64,000 nt of DNA from Microvirga pudoricolor (GTDB lineage: Bacteria > Pseudomonadota > Alphaproteobacteria > Rhizobiales > Beijerinckiaceae), in the NCBI RefSeq assembly GCF_016892705.1, contig NZ_JAFEMB010000001.1, positions 1,426,001 to 1,490,000 of the forward strand. Direction: 5' to 3'. Within the stretch, counting starts at the first letter, position 1, and every line of letters starts with the position of its first letter. The notes under the pieces are model-generated. The model had not been told where the DNA came from, ran no database searches, and saw only the letters and a program-made list of their open reading frames with translations. Shown here piece by piece: positions 33,029-41,720 of this stretch. The position numbers and the translations under genes are program-made.

Positions 33029-34096
33029 ATGAGTTCTCACATAACAGCGGGCGACCGTTATAATGAAATAGAACAGTCAGCGGGCAGCAAGATCCTTACG
33101 GACCTCGCCGACGCGCTGGACCGCACGTTGCCCGTACCGCTGGGCATCCAGCTGCGCGGGCTCATCGAGTTCGGCATCGCGCTGGGCGAATTGCCGCCCG
33201 GCCAACGCCTGCCGTCCGTGCGCGAACTGGCCGATCGGGCCGGGATCGCGCCCATGACGGTCGCGACGGTCTATCGCGAGCTGCGCAAATCCGGCCTCAT
33301 CGAGGCCAAGCCCGGCGCCGGCACTTATGTGGGCGACGGTCATAATAGCGACGGTTTGCGGTCCTCCGCCATCCGTCGGGTGCAGCGCCGGATTGACGCG
33401 CTCTTCACGGAGGCCGACGAGCTGGGCCTCTCGGGGTCCGTCGTCGCATCCCTGGTCAACGCCCGCGCGGCCCGGGGCCGGGCTGCCACCAGGCCCTTGC
33501 GGCTCGTGATGGTGGGCAATTTCCTCGACACGACGGAGCAATATGCCCGCCGCATCCAGGAACACCTCAATCCCGGCGACACGATCATGGCCACCACCGT
33601 CACGGCGCTGCAGGAGGGCGAGCCCTTCCCGATGCCCTGCGACGTGTGCATGACGCTGGCCCATCGCCGCGCCGAGGTGGAGGCCATGATGCCCGACCGG
33701 TCGATTCCGCTGGTGGGCCTGAGCTTTATCCCGTCCGAGGAGACCCGCGCGAAGCTCGCCGTCATCGACCCCATGGCGCGGATCGGCATCGTATCGATCT
33801 TCCCCGAGTTCATGGCCCTGATGAAGCCCGGCGTCCTACGCTTCACGCCTCATGTGTCGGACGTGGAGGTGCGCCTCATCACGGCGCCCGACCTGAAGGA
33901 CTTCCTGGCTTCGCTGGACGTGCTCATCTACGCCAGCGGCGCGGAGCCGATCTTGAAAGACCTGCTGCCTGGACGCCAGGCGCTGGAATTCCAATACGTT
34001 CCCGACCCGCACGCCATCCGGCAGACGCTCATGCCGGTGATCGAGCGCATGCGCTCGGCCCAATCCGCAGACACAGAAGAGGACAAGCTTTCATGA
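33029..34096 (+). CDS. GntR-family transcriptional regulator with an atypical C-terminal domain
   Basis: A 355-residue regulator. The GntR winged HTH occupies residues about 45-110 (LPPGQRLPSVRELADRAGIAP, then TVYRELRKSGLIEAKPGAGTYV). The remaining 230 residues are not a recognisable FCD, UTRA or MocR aminotransferase domain. They show Rossmann-like alternation (LRLVMVGNF, IPLVGLSFIP, MARIGIVSIFPEF, LDVLIYASG) and may bind a small ligand; I do not recognise the fold. It leads the operon of creatininase-type to asparaginase-type genes, overlapping the first by 4 bases, and diverges from the peptide importer. It probably controls both. Confidence 0.85.
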   Translation: MSSHITAGDRYNEIEQSAGSKILTDLADALDRTLPVPLGIQLRGLIEFGIALGELPPGQRLPSVRELADRAGIAPMTVATVYRELRKSGLIEAKPGAGTYVGDGHNSDGLRSSAIRRVQRRIDALFTEADELGLSGSVVASLVNARAARGRAATRPLRLVMVGNFLDTTEQYARRIQEHLNPGDTIMATTVTALQEGEPFPMPCDVCMTLAHRRAEVEAMMPDRSIPLVGLSFIPSEETRAKLAVIDPMARIGIVSIFPEFMALMKPGVLRFTPHVSDVEVRLITAPDLKDFLASLDVLIYASGAEPILKDLLPGRQALEFQYVPDPHAIRQTLMPVIERMRSAQSADTEEDKLS

Positions 34097-34788
34097 AGAT
34101 CGGCGAGATGAACTGGCTTCAGGTGGAGGAGTACCTGAAGACGGACGACCGCGCGGTGGTGCCGCTCGGCTGCACGGAGCAGCACGCCTATCTCAGCCTG
34201 TCCGTGGACAGCATTCTGGCCGAGCGCGTGGCGCTGGAAGCCGCCGAGCCGCTTCGCGTTCCGGTCTTTCCCGTTCTCGCCTACGGCATCACACCGTACT
34301 TCATGTCCTATCCGGGCACGGTCTCGATCAAGGCCGCGACCTATATGGCGATCGTCACCGACGTGCTCGATTCCCTCTACCGCACGGGCTTCCGCCGCAT
34401 CCTGTTCGTGAACGGCCATGGCGGCAACTCGCCGGGCCAGACCGCCGGGATCGAGTTCATGAACGCCCGGCCCGATTGCCGGGTGCGCTTCCACAATTGG
34501 TGGAACGCTCCCAAGACCTTCGAGAAGGTCAAGGAGATCGATCCCGTCGCGTCCCACGCGTCCTGGATGGAAAACTTTCCCTGGACGCGCTTGCCGAACA
34601 TCGCTCAGCCCGACCACCAGAAGCCGATGGTGGATCTGGAGCGCATGCGCACGTTCGGCCCCGAGGGCGTGCGCGAGATCCTGGGCGACGGCAATTTCGG
34701 CGGACGCTACCAGCGCTCCGACGAGGACATGGATGCCATCTGGTCCGTCGCCATCGACGAGACCCGCGCGCTGATCGAGACCTGGTGA
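34093..34788 (+). CDS. Creatininase family amidohydrolase
   Basis: A 231-residue metal-dependent hydrolase of the creatininase/formamide-hydrolase family. Metal ligands are visible: E29 and H31 in GCTEQHAYLSL, D39, and the VNGHGGNSPG block (H109). These enzymes open cyclic amides such as creatinine or cleave formamides. Here the usual EQHGPHLPL is EQHAYLSL, so the substrate pocket differs from true creatininase. The ATGA overlap with the GntR gene fixes the start. It abuts the ketopantoate-reductase-like gene with a TGATG overlap. The substrate is unknown; the context suggests a cyclic or amide-containing compound. Confidence 0.88.
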   Translation: MKIGEMNWLQVEEYLKTDDRAVVPLGCTEQHAYLSLSVDSILAERVALEAAEPLRVPVFPVLAYGITPYFMSYPGTVSIKAATYMAIVTDVLDSLYRTGFRRILFVNGHGGNSPGQTAGIEFMNARPDCRVRFHNWWNAPKTFEKVKEIDPVASHASWMENFPWTRLPNIAQPDHQKPMVDLERMRTFGPEGVREILGDGNFGGRYQRSDEDMDAIWSVAIDETRALIETW

Positions 34789-35852
34789 TGACGCAAGAAG
34801 CTACGACACAAGAGACCATATTGATCTGGGGTGCCGGCGCCATCGGCGGCACGCTGGGCGCTTATTTCGCCCGTGCGGGAGAAGACGTTCTTCTCGTCGA
34901 TATCGTCGAGCCGCACGTGGACGCCATGAACCGCGACGGGCTTCTCATCGAAGGCCCTGTCGAGACCTTCCGGCAGCCGGTTCGGGCCGTGACGCCGGAG
35001 GGGGTCGTAGGCACCTTCAAGCGAATCATCCTGGCCGTGAAGGCGCACCACACCCGCGACGCCGTGCGGGACTTGGCGCCGCATCTGGCCGAGGACGGCA
35101 GCGTGCTGTCGGCCCAGAACGGCCTCAACGAGATCGTCATCGCGGAGGAGATCGGCGCCGAGCGCACGGTCGGGTGCTTCGTGAATTTCGGCGCCGACTG
35201 GCTGGAGCCCGGCCGCATCCTGTTCGGCAACCGCGCCACGGTGGCGGTGGGCGAACTCGACGGGTCCACCACGGAGCGCCTGCGCGACTACCATCGTCTG
35301 CTGTCGATCTTCGAGCCCAAGGCGGTGCTGACGGACAATATCTGGGGCTATCTCTGGGGCAAGCTCGGCTACGGCGCGATTCTGTTCGCCACCGCGCTCA
35401 CCAACGGCTCCATGTCGGAAAACCTCGCCTCGGCAAGGCATTTCCCGGTCTTCCGGGAACTGGGCCGCGAGGTCATGGCCACCGCCAAGGCCAGGGGTGT
35501 GACGCCCTTAGGGTTCAACGGCTTCGACCCGGACGCCTTCATGCCGGGCGCGGGCGAGGCCGCCGCCCATGGGTCCGTCGACGCCATGGCGGAGTTCAAC
35601 CGCCACACGGCCAAAACTCATTCGGGCATCTGGCGCGACCTCGCCGTGCGCAAGCGCAAGACGGAGGTGGACGCTCAAATCGCCATCATCGCCACGCTGG
35701 CGCGGGAAGCAGGGATTGCGACCCCTGCCATCGACACGCTCGTCACGCTCATCCACGACATCGAGGACGGGCGGCGTGAACAATCCTGGGAAACCCTCGA
35801 CCTTCTGTTGGACACATGCAACTCGACTTCAACAACCGCCGCGCTGTCGTAA
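34788..35852 (+). CDS. Ketopantoate reductase (PanE/ApbA) family oxidoreductase
   Basis: A 354-residue NADP-dependent dehydrogenase of the 2-dehydropantoate 2-reductase family. The dinucleotide loop is GAGAIGG (residues 15-21). The catalytic-type lysine lies in LAVKAHHTRDA, then SAQNGLNEIVIAEEIGAERT, and the C-terminal helical domain has WGKLGYGAILFATALTNGS. It is longer than biosynthetic PanE (about 300), and its operon context argues for catabolic oxidation or reduction of a 2-hydroxy/2-keto acid. It overlaps the next SDR gene by 37 bases. Pantothenate synthesis is not supported by any neighbour. Confidence 0.85.
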   Translation: MTQEATTQETILIWGAGAIGGTLGAYFARAGEDVLLVDIVEPHVDAMNRDGLLIEGPVETFRQPVRAVTPEGVVGTFKRIILAVKAHHTRDAVRDLAPHLAEDGSVLSAQNGLNEIVIAEEIGAERTVGCFVNFGADWLEPGRILFGNRATVAVGELDGSTTERLRDYHRLLSIFEPKAVLTDNIWGYLWGKLGYGAILFATALTNGSMSENLASARHFPVFRELGREVMATAKARGVTPLGFNGFDPDAFMPGAGEAAAHGSVDAMAEFNRHTAKTHSGIWRDLAVRKRKTEVDAQIAIIATLAREAGIATPAIDTLVTLIHDIEDGRREQSWETLDLLLDTCNSTSTTAALS

Positions 35853-36571
35853 CCGGAGCCGCGCAGGGCATCGGCCGCACCATCGTCGAATCGCTCGCTC
35901 GCGAAGGCGCTCAGGTCTGGGCGCTCGACCTCGATGAGGCGGGCCTGCGTACCGCGAAGGAGAAGGGCGCGCAGGAAACCCGTACGCTGGATCTCGCTGA
36001 TCGCGCCGCCGTCAAGGCCGTCATGGATGATATGGCGGAACAGCTCGGCGGCATCGACATCCTCGTCAACTGCGCGGGCGGCGTACGCGGCCAGGTGGCT
36101 CGCCCTCTCGAAGAGGTCAGCGAGGCCGATTGGCTCGTGCTGTTCGAGGCCAACGTGCACGGGGCCTTCTATTGCGCGCAGGCCGCAGCCCCTCACATGA
36201 AGCGCAACAAGGCGGGCCGGATCGTCAACATCTCGTCCGGCGCGGGGTTGCGTCCCAGCCTCACAGGCATCCAGGCCTACACGGCCTCGAAACACGCGTT
36301 GGTCGGCCTGACGAAGCAGCTGAGCTTCGAGCTTGGGCCCTACGGCATCACCGTCAACAGCGTGGCGCCCGGCTTCGTGCTGTCGAACCCCGCCACGCAG
36401 CGTCAATGGGAGAGCTACGGACCCGAGGGTCAGGCGCGCCTCGTGGAGAGCATCCATACCCGCCGTCTCGGCGCCCCGCAGGACATCGCCGACACGGTTC
36501 TGTTCCTGGCGTCCGACGCCGCCGGCTGGCTCTCGGGACAGATCATTTCCGTCGATGGCGGGCGCTCCTAG
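35816..36571 (+). CDS. Short-chain dehydrogenase/reductase
   Basis: A 251-residue classical SDR. The cofactor loop TGAAQGIG is at residues 13-20, LVNCAGG follows, the catalytic tyrosine Y155 and lysine K159 lie in AYTASK, and the end is GQIISVDGGRS. An acidic residue after beta-2 (ALDLDEAG) favours NAD over NADP. It starts 37 bases inside the previous gene, so it is co-translated. It likely oxidises an alcohol formed in the same pathway. Nothing in the sequence identifies the substrate. Confidence 0.9.
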   Translation: MQLDFNNRRAVVTGAAQGIGRTIVESLAREGAQVWALDLDEAGLRTAKEKGAQETRTLDLADRAAVKAVMDDMAEQLGGIDILVNCAGGVRGQVARPLEEVSEADWLVLFEANVHGAFYCAQAAAPHMKRNKAGRIVNISSGAGLRPSLTGIQAYTASKHALVGLTKQLSFELGPYGITVNSVAPGFVLSNPATQRQWESYGPEGQARLVESIHTRRLGAPQDIADTVLFLASDAAGWLSGQIISVDGGRS

Positions 36572-36619
36572 GCGTTCGCCCAACAACAGATGCAAGACAA
36601 AGAATTCAAGGGAGGCATG

Positions 36620-37513
36620 ATGGACCGGATTCAGGAACAGCCCTGGACATGGAGCGAAGAGGTCTGGCGCGGAAAGGTCGAGCACGTTCGCGCGGGCCGG
36701 TCGCTGAAACCCACCACCTGGAAGAACGGGGCGCGCTGCGCCGTCGCGCTCTCGTTCGACTCGGACCACGAGACCAACGAATTACGCGATGGCGGCAAGT
36801 CCATCGGGCGCATGTCGCAGGGTCAGTACGGCAACCGCAAGGGCGTGCCGCGCATCCTTGAGGCGCTCGCCAAGCACGACGCCAAGGCGACCTTCTTCGT
36901 ACCCGCCGTCGCGGCCTTGCTTTATCCCGACGAGCAGCGCCGGGTGGTGGCGGAAGGCCACGAGATCGGCATCCACGGCTGGATCCACGAACTCAACAGC
37001 GTGCTGCCCTACGACACCGAACGCGACCTGATGTTCCGGGCCTCCGACACGCTGGAAAAGATCACCGGCCAGCGGCCCGTGGGATTGCGCACCGCCTCCT
37101 GGGACTTCAGCCCCGACACCCTGCGCATCCAGCGCGAACTGGGACTACTCTACGATTCCTCCCTCATGGCCGATGACGATCCGTACGAACTCCTCGACCG
37201 GGGCGAGCCCACCGGCATCGTGGAGTTGCCGGTGGAATGGATTCGCGACGACGCGGTCTATTTCAACATGCACCGCTTCAGCGGCCTGCGCCCTCATACT
37301 CCGCCCACGGCCGTCTACGACATCTTCCATCGCGAGTTCGAGCGGGCCTATGAGGAGGGTGGTCTCTTCCTGCTGACCATGCATCCGCATGTGACGGGCT
37401 ATCGCTCGCGCATCTGGATCCTCGAAAAGCTCCTGGAAGATTTCGCGGCGCGGGGCGACGTGTGGGTTGCAACCCACGCGGACATCGCCGCTTACGTGAA
37501 GGAGAATGCCTGA
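36620..37513 (+). CDS. Polysaccharide deacetylase (NodB/PuuE-like) family hydrolase
   Basis: A 297-residue CE4-fold hydrolase. The first motif reads SFDSDHE (D47, D49, H50, E51) and the second HGWIH (H119, H123), which together give the metal-binding Asp-His-His set. The later RTASWDFSPDTL is the third motif. The variant SFDSDHE is like PuuE/allantoinase-type and peptidoglycan-deacetylase-like members that act on small amides rather than on chitin. No signal peptide is present, so it works in the cytosol on a soluble C-N bond. The start is uncertain: GGAGG (36611-36615) favours ATG 36620 or 36617, while ATG 36590 has no ribosome site. Confidence 0.82.
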   Translation: MDRIQEQPWTWSEEVWRGKVEHVRAGRSLKPTTWKNGARCAVALSFDSDHETNELRDGGKSIGRMSQGQYGNRKGVPRILEALAKHDAKATFFVPAVAALLYPDEQRRVVAEGHEIGIHGWIHELNSVLPYDTERDLMFRASDTLEKITGQRPVGLRTASWDFSPDTLRIQRELGLLYDSSLMADDDPYELLDRGEPTGIVELPVEWIRDDAVYFNMHRFSGLRPHTPPTAVYDIFHREFERAYEEGGLFLLTMHPHVTGYRSRIWILEKLLEDFAARGDVWVATHADIAAYVKENA

Positions 37514-37514
37514 C

Positions 37515-38546
37515 ATGGCGCTTCGGCGCGCCCGGGATCTCGGCCTCGCCTGCGGGTCGCTGCCCACCGGGCCGCGCAACGCCATCAGCGATGTGCCGGG
37601 GGTTCGCGTCGGCCATCGGACGCTCGATACGGGAGATCTGCGCACGGGCGTGACGGCGATCCTGCCCCATGGCGGCAACGTCTATCGGGACAAAGCCGTC
37701 GCGGCGGTTCACGTGCTCAACGGGTTCGGCAAGAGCGCGGGTCTCGTGCAGGTGGGGGAACTCGGCACCCTCGAGACGCCGATTCTGCTCACCAACACAC
37801 TCGCGGTCGGCACGGCCTGCACCGCCCTGGTGCGCCGCGCCATCGCGGCGAACCCCGATATCGGACGCGAGACCGCCACCGTGAACCCGCTCGTATTCGA
37901 GTGCAACGACGGTTGGCTCAACGACATTCAAGCGCTGGCCGTGACCGAGGCCGATGCCTTCGCGGCCCTGGACGATGCGGCCGAAGACTTCGCTGTCGGG
38001 GCCGTGGGCGCGGGATGCGGTATGAGCGCGTTCGGATTCAAAGGCGGCATCGGCACCTCCTCCCGCCGCATCACGCTCGATGGCGCGGCCTTCCATCTCG
38101 GCGTGTTGGTGTTGGCCAATTTCGGCCGCGCCGGCGACCTGCGCCTGCCTGACGGACGCAAGGTGGCGCCCCCGAAGACGAAGCCGGAGGCCGAGAAAGG
38201 CTCCGTCATCGTGATCGCGGCCACCGACATCCCGCTCTCCGACCGACAGCTCGAACGGGTCATCCGGCGCGCGGGTGTCGGTCTCGCGCGTCTCGGCTCC
38301 TTCTGGGGCCATGGCAGCGGCGACATCGCGTTCGGCTTCACCACCGCCAACTTGGTCTCGCACGACGAGACCGCCGATCTCGTCTCCATGCGCATCCTCA
38401 ACGAGAACCGCATCGACCGTCTGTTCGAGCCCATGGCCGATGCCGCCCAGGAGGCTGTGCTCGACGCCCTGGCGGCGGCCGCCCCCATGACCGGGCGCGA
38501 CGGCCACCACCGTCCTGCCCTTGCCGACACCCTCACCCTCAACTGA
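37515..38546 (+). CDS. P1 family peptidase (DmpA / L-aminopeptidase type)
   Basis: A 343-residue N-terminal-nucleophile-like peptidase of family P1. It includes NAISDVPGVRVGH, NTLAVGTACTA, VECNDG-type FECNDGWLND, and the self-processing region FKGGIGTSSR with the nucleophile serine at S182 or S183. Members remove N-terminal residues from peptides and beta-peptides and act on amides and esters. The start at 37515 has AGGAG 10 bases upstream; the ATG at 37506 is only one base from it. It follows the deacetylase stop directly. Autoprocessing into two chains is expected. Confidence 0.88.
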   Translation: MALRRARDLGLACGSLPTGPRNAISDVPGVRVGHRTLDTGDLRTGVTAILPHGGNVYRDKAVAAVHVLNGFGKSAGLVQVGELGTLETPILLTNTLAVGTACTALVRRAIAANPDIGRETATVNPLVFECNDGWLNDIQALAVTEADAFAALDDAAEDFAVGAVGAGCGMSAFGFKGGIGTSSRRITLDGAAFHLGVLVLANFGRAGDLRLPDGRKVAPPKTKPEAEKGSVIVIAATDIPLSDRQLERVIRRAGVGLARLGSFWGHGSGDIAFGFTTANLVSHDETADLVSMRILNENRIDRLFEPMADAAQEAVLDALAAAAPMTGRDGHHRPALADTLTLN

Positions 38547-38555
38547 TCGAATCCC

Positions 38556-39524
38556 ATGACCCCGAATTCCAACGATTTCACTCTCGCGATCCATGGCGGC
38601 GCGGGCACCATCCTGAAGAGCCGCATGACGCCCGAAAAGGAGGCCGCCTATCACGCGGGGCTGCGCCGGGCGCTGGAGGCGGGGCGCGCCGTCCTTGCCG
38701 ATGGCGGCGCGGCGCTCGATGCCGTGACGGCCGCCGTGATGGCGCTCGAGGACGAGCCTCTGTTCAACGCCGGGCGCGGCGCGGTCTACACCTCGGCGGG
38801 GAAACAGGAGATGGACGCCGCCATCATGGACGGGCGCGACCGGGCGGCAGGCGCGGTGGCGGGCATTCTCGGACCCAAAAATCCGATCCTGGCGGCTCGC
38901 GCCGTGATGGAGCATTCGGGCCACGTGCTGCTGATCGGCGAGAGCGCGCTCGAGTTCTGCCGCCGACAGGGCCTCGCCTTCGAGGAAGCCCAATACTTCT
39001 TCACCGAGCAGCGCTGGCAGGCCCTGCAGGACACGCTGGCCATGCAAGAGAGCGGCACCGAGGACACGGACGAATCGCGCAAGCACGGCACGGTGGGAGC
39101 GGTCGCCCGTGACCGGCACGGCAATGTGGCGGCCGCCACCTCCACGGGCGGCATGACGGCCAAATCACCCGGCCGCGTCGGCGATAGTCCGGTGATCGGC
39201 GCCGGGACCTGGGCCGACGACGCCACCTGCGCGGTGTCCGGCACGGGCCACGGCGAGATCTTCATCCGCTACGCCGCCGCGCACGAGATCGCGTCACGCA
39301 TGCGCTATGCGGGCGAGAGCCTGGAGGAGGCGTCCCGCGTCGTCGTGATGGACATGCTGGCACCGGCCGGCGGATCGGGCGGCATCATCGCGGTGGATCA
39401 CGCAGGCAATTTCGCCCTGCCGTTCAACTGCTCGGGCATGTATCGCGGCGTGGTGCAGGCCGACAACGCCTTGCGCACGGCGATCTATCGGGATGACCTG
39501 AAGGACGTCAGCGCGTCGGCGTGA
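38556..39524 (+). CDS. Isoaspartyl peptidase/L-asparaginase (plant-type, Ntn hydrolase)
   Basis: A 322-residue Ntn-hydrolase. The self-cleavage site and nucleophile threonine are at T179 in KHGTVGAVARD, with STGGMTAKSPGRVGDSP and GTGHGEIFIR as substrate-binding blocks. It hydrolyses beta-aspartyl (isoaspartyl) dipeptides and L-asparagine after autocatalytic cleavage. It closes the GntR-led operon, 10 bases after the P1 peptidase gene, reinforcing the view that the operon degrades a small amide or peptide-like compound. Its 3' end overlaps the convergent hutC gene by 17 bases. Confidence 0.92.
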   Translation: MTPNSNDFTLAIHGGAGTILKSRMTPEKEAAYHAGLRRALEAGRAVLADGGAALDAVTAAVMALEDEPLFNAGRGAVYTSAGKQEMDAAIMDGRDRAAGAVAGILGPKNPILAARAVMEHSGHVLLIGESALEFCRRQGLAFEEAQYFFTEQRWQALQDTLAMQESGTEDTDESRKHGTVGAVARDRHGNVAAATSTGGMTAKSPGRVGDSPVIGAGTWADDATCAVSGTGHGEIFIRYAAAHEIASRMRYAGESLEEASRVVVMDMLAPAGGSGGIIAVDHAGNFALPFNCSGMYRGVVQADNALRTAIYRDDLKDVSASA

Positions 39525-40221
39525 ACTGCGCCACGAGCTGGTAGAGATCGCCCGGATAGGTGAGCCGCACGAAGGTCACGGTGTCCGCCCCCCGCCAGGT
39601 GCGGCGCTCCACCACGAGGCAGGCTTTGTCCGGCGCGACGCCCAGAAGCTTCGCCTTCGCGGGCCCGGCCTGCACCGCGTAGATCCGATTCTCGGCCTCG
39701 GTCCAGGGCACGTGATGGAGCAGCCATGTGCCGGGCGGGGTGGTCTTGAAGGCCGTGATCGCATCCTCCGGCACGATGGCGAGATTCATGAGCCTCTCCT
39801 CTATGGCGAAGGGCTCGCCGCGAGCGAGATGACGGCAGCACAGGTCGAGGACCGGCAGGACGCCGTTGCCAGTGGCCCGCAGCCTGTCCCGGTCTTCCTG
39901 GGTGGATTTGCGCCGCGTGCTGCTCAAGAGTTCGTACCCGTAGGCATCGCCCCGGGCGGTGATCTCGGCCGGGATGTCGGGAATCTGCAGTACGGCCGAC
40001 TGCGCCAGGGGCCGCGCCACGAAGCTGCCCGCCCGCCGCCGCCGCTCGATGAGGCCCGCCTCGGCTAGGCTCGAGAGCGCCTTGTTCACCGTCATGCGCG
40101 AGCAGCGGTACTGCTCCATGAGTTCGTGCTCGAAGGGGATCCGGTAACCCGGCTCCCAGGTCCCGGACAGGATCCGAGTTTCGATGTCGGAGCGGATGCG
40201 CTGGTGCAGGGTGTCGGCCAT
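39508..40221 (-). CDS. hutC: Histidine utilization repressor
   Basis: A 237-residue GntR/HutC repressor. The winged HTH spans residues 1-70 (HQRIRSDIETRILSGTWEPG, CSRMTVNKALSSLAEAGLIERRRRAGSFV) and a UTRA effector domain fills the rest, ending LVAQFTPTR. HutC represses hut genes and is released by urocanate. The ATG at 40221 gives the canonical MADTLHQRI start. It lies 20 bases after hutF on the same strand, so hutF-hutC form one unit that HutC itself should repress. Two copies of a TGTATAGACA motif in the window (41656, 46753) fit its operator. Confidence 0.93.
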   Translation of the reverse strand: MADTLHQRIRSDIETRILSGTWEPGYRIPFEHELMEQYRCSRMTVNKALSSLAEAGLIERRRRAGSFVARPLAQSAVLQIPDIPAEITARGDAYGYELLSSTRRKSTQEDRDRLRATGNGVLPVLDLCCRHLARGEPFAIEERLMNLAIVPEDAITAFKTTPPGTWLLHHVPWTEAENRIYAVQAGPAKAKLLGVAPDKACLVVERRTWRGADTVTFVRLTYPGDLYQLVAQFTPTR

Positions 40222-40241
40222 ACCGTCCTCAAAATGCTGGA

Positions 40242-41600
40242 TCAGGCCAGGAGACGCTTCAAGGTTTCTTCGAACCGGGCCCGGATCGCCTCGGCGCGAT
40301 GGTGGCGACCGCCCGTGACAACCTTGTGCCCCCGGCTCCACACGCAATCGACCGCGTTCCGTCGGCTGGCGAAGATCCAACTGTCGAGAAGCGCATCGCC
40401 CTTGCGGCCCGCGAGGGCATGGTGGTCGGCGTCAAGTGAGACACAATCGGCCCACTCGCCCACCCGGAGTCCCGCATTCGGCGTGCCCAGCGCCTGGCTG
40501 CCGCCCGTCAGCGCCCCGTCGAAGAGGGCTCGCCCCGTCGACGGCGTCCCGGCCGTTGCCATGACGTTGCGGGCGCGATGCAGGAGACGCTGCGAATATT
40601 CGAGCTGCTGCAGCTCGCCCGGCAGGCTGATCAGCACGTTCGAATCGGATCCGACACCGTAACGGCCGCCCATGCCGACGAAGTCCGGGCCGTTGAAAGT
40701 CCCGTCTCCCAAGTTGGCTTCGGTGAGGGGGCACAGACCTGCCACCGCTGCCCGGTGAGCCATGGCGGCGGTCTCGTCGGAGGTCATGTGAGTGGCGTGG
40801 ATGAGGCACCAGCGCTCGTTCACGGGTTGGTTCGCCAAAAGCCATTCCACGGGCCGCGCGCCGCTCCAGACCTTGCAGGCCTCCACCTCGGCGGTCTGCT
40901 CCGCGATGTGGATGTGAACCGGTCCGTCGCCGGCGAGCGGCACCACGGCGTCGAGTTCTTCCGGCGTCGCGGCCCGCAGGCTGTGCGGAGCCACGCCCAC
41001 GATGGCGCCGTCAAGGCCCGCAACGGCGCGGCGGCTGAAGGCCAGAAGGTCCGCATAGCGCGACACGTCGTTGATGAAGCGGCGCTGGCCCGGCGTCGGC
41101 TCCTGCCCGCCGAACCCGCCGTGGGCGTAGAAGACCGGCAGCAGCGTGAGATTGATGCCGCTCTCCTGCGCGGCCTCGGCGATGCTCGCCGCCATCTGGG
41201 CGATGTCCGCATAGGGCCGCCCGTCCCGGTCATGATGCAGGTAATGGAACTCGCCGACGCGGGTGAACCCCTCCTCCAGCATCTCCACATAGAGCTGCGC
41301 CGCGACCGCTGCCACATCGTCGGGGCTCATCCGGCCGACGAAATCGTACATGCGCTCGCGCCAAGTCCAGAAGCTGTCTGCGGTGGGACCCCGCATCTCG
41401 GTCAGGCCCGCCATGGCGCGCTGGAAGGCATGGCTGTGCAGGTTCGGCAGACCCGGCAAGCCGACGGCATGGCGCTCGTCGCCTGCCTCGGCAGGCACGC
41501 CCGCCTCGATGGCGGCAATACGGCCCCCCTCCGTCACGAGCCTGACATCCTGCGTCCAGCCCCCCGGCAGGAGAGCGTCCCTGAAGTGCAGCGCGGTCAT
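40242..41600 (-). CDS. hutF: Formimidoylglutamate deiminase
   Basis: A 452-residue amidohydrolase of the HutF branch. It deaminates N-formimidoyl-L-glutamate to N-formyl-L-glutamate and ammonia. Metal histidines H55 and H57 (NLHSHAFQ) are followed by WTWRERMYDFVGR, a HutF signature, then IHIAEQTAEVEACKVWSG, CLIHATHMT and YGVGSDSNV with the remaining ligands. Full length with an ATG start. It implies the five-step Hut pathway, which needs HutG (formylglutamate deformylase) to finish; no hutG is in this window. Divergent from hutI with 120 bases between. Confidence 0.94.
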   Translation of the reverse strand: MTALHFRDALLPGGWTQDVRLVTEGGRIAAIEAGVPAEAGDERHAVGLPGLPNLHSHAFQRAMAGLTEMRGPTADSFWTWRERMYDFVGRMSPDDVAAVAAQLYVEMLEEGFTRVGEFHYLHHDRDGRPYADIAQMAASIAEAAQESGINLTLLPVFYAHGGFGGQEPTPGQRRFINDVSRYADLLAFSRRAVAGLDGAIVGVAPHSLRAATPEELDAVVPLAGDGPVHIHIAEQTAEVEACKVWSGARPVEWLLANQPVNERWCLIHATHMTSDETAAMAHRAAVAGLCPLTEANLGDGTFNGPDFVGMGGRYGVGSDSNVLISLPGELQQLEYSQRLLHRARNVMATAGTPSTGRALFDGALTGGSQALGTPNAGLRVGEWADCVSLDADHHALAGRKGDALLDSWIFASRRNAVDCVWSRGHKVVTGGRHHRAEAIRARFEETLKRLLA

Positions 41601-41655
41601 CTTTCAGCCCCGTCCTCTTCGACCTATGGACAGGTTCGCCTGGCCATGTTTAATA

Positions 41656-41665
41656 TGTATAGACA
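41656..41665. promoter_or_regulatory. Candidate HutC operator (TGTATAGACA) between hutF and hutI
   Basis: This imperfect dyad lies midway in the 120-base gap, 56 bases from each start codon. It resembles HutC operators of the TGTATA-N-TACA type. The identical sequence in reverse orientation (TGTCTATACA) occurs before the ABC importer at 46753. Repetition of a ten-base motif only at the promoters of the two units supports a regulon. Confidence 0.6.
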
Positions 41666-41720
41666 AATAAGCGGTGTCGAGCAATTCGACACTTCATCAA
41701 TCCGGGGATGCTGACAAGCG

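Noticed and set aside
36620..37513. Nodulation chitooligosaccharide deacetylase (nodB)
   Set aside because: No signal peptide or other nod genes are present, and the SFDSDHE variant plus the amide-hydrolase context suggest a cytosolic small-molecule hydrolase.
37278..39119. A 613-codon open frame on the minus strand
   Set aside because: Antisense to the P1 peptidase and isoaspartyl peptidase genes, both with conserved nucleophile motifs.
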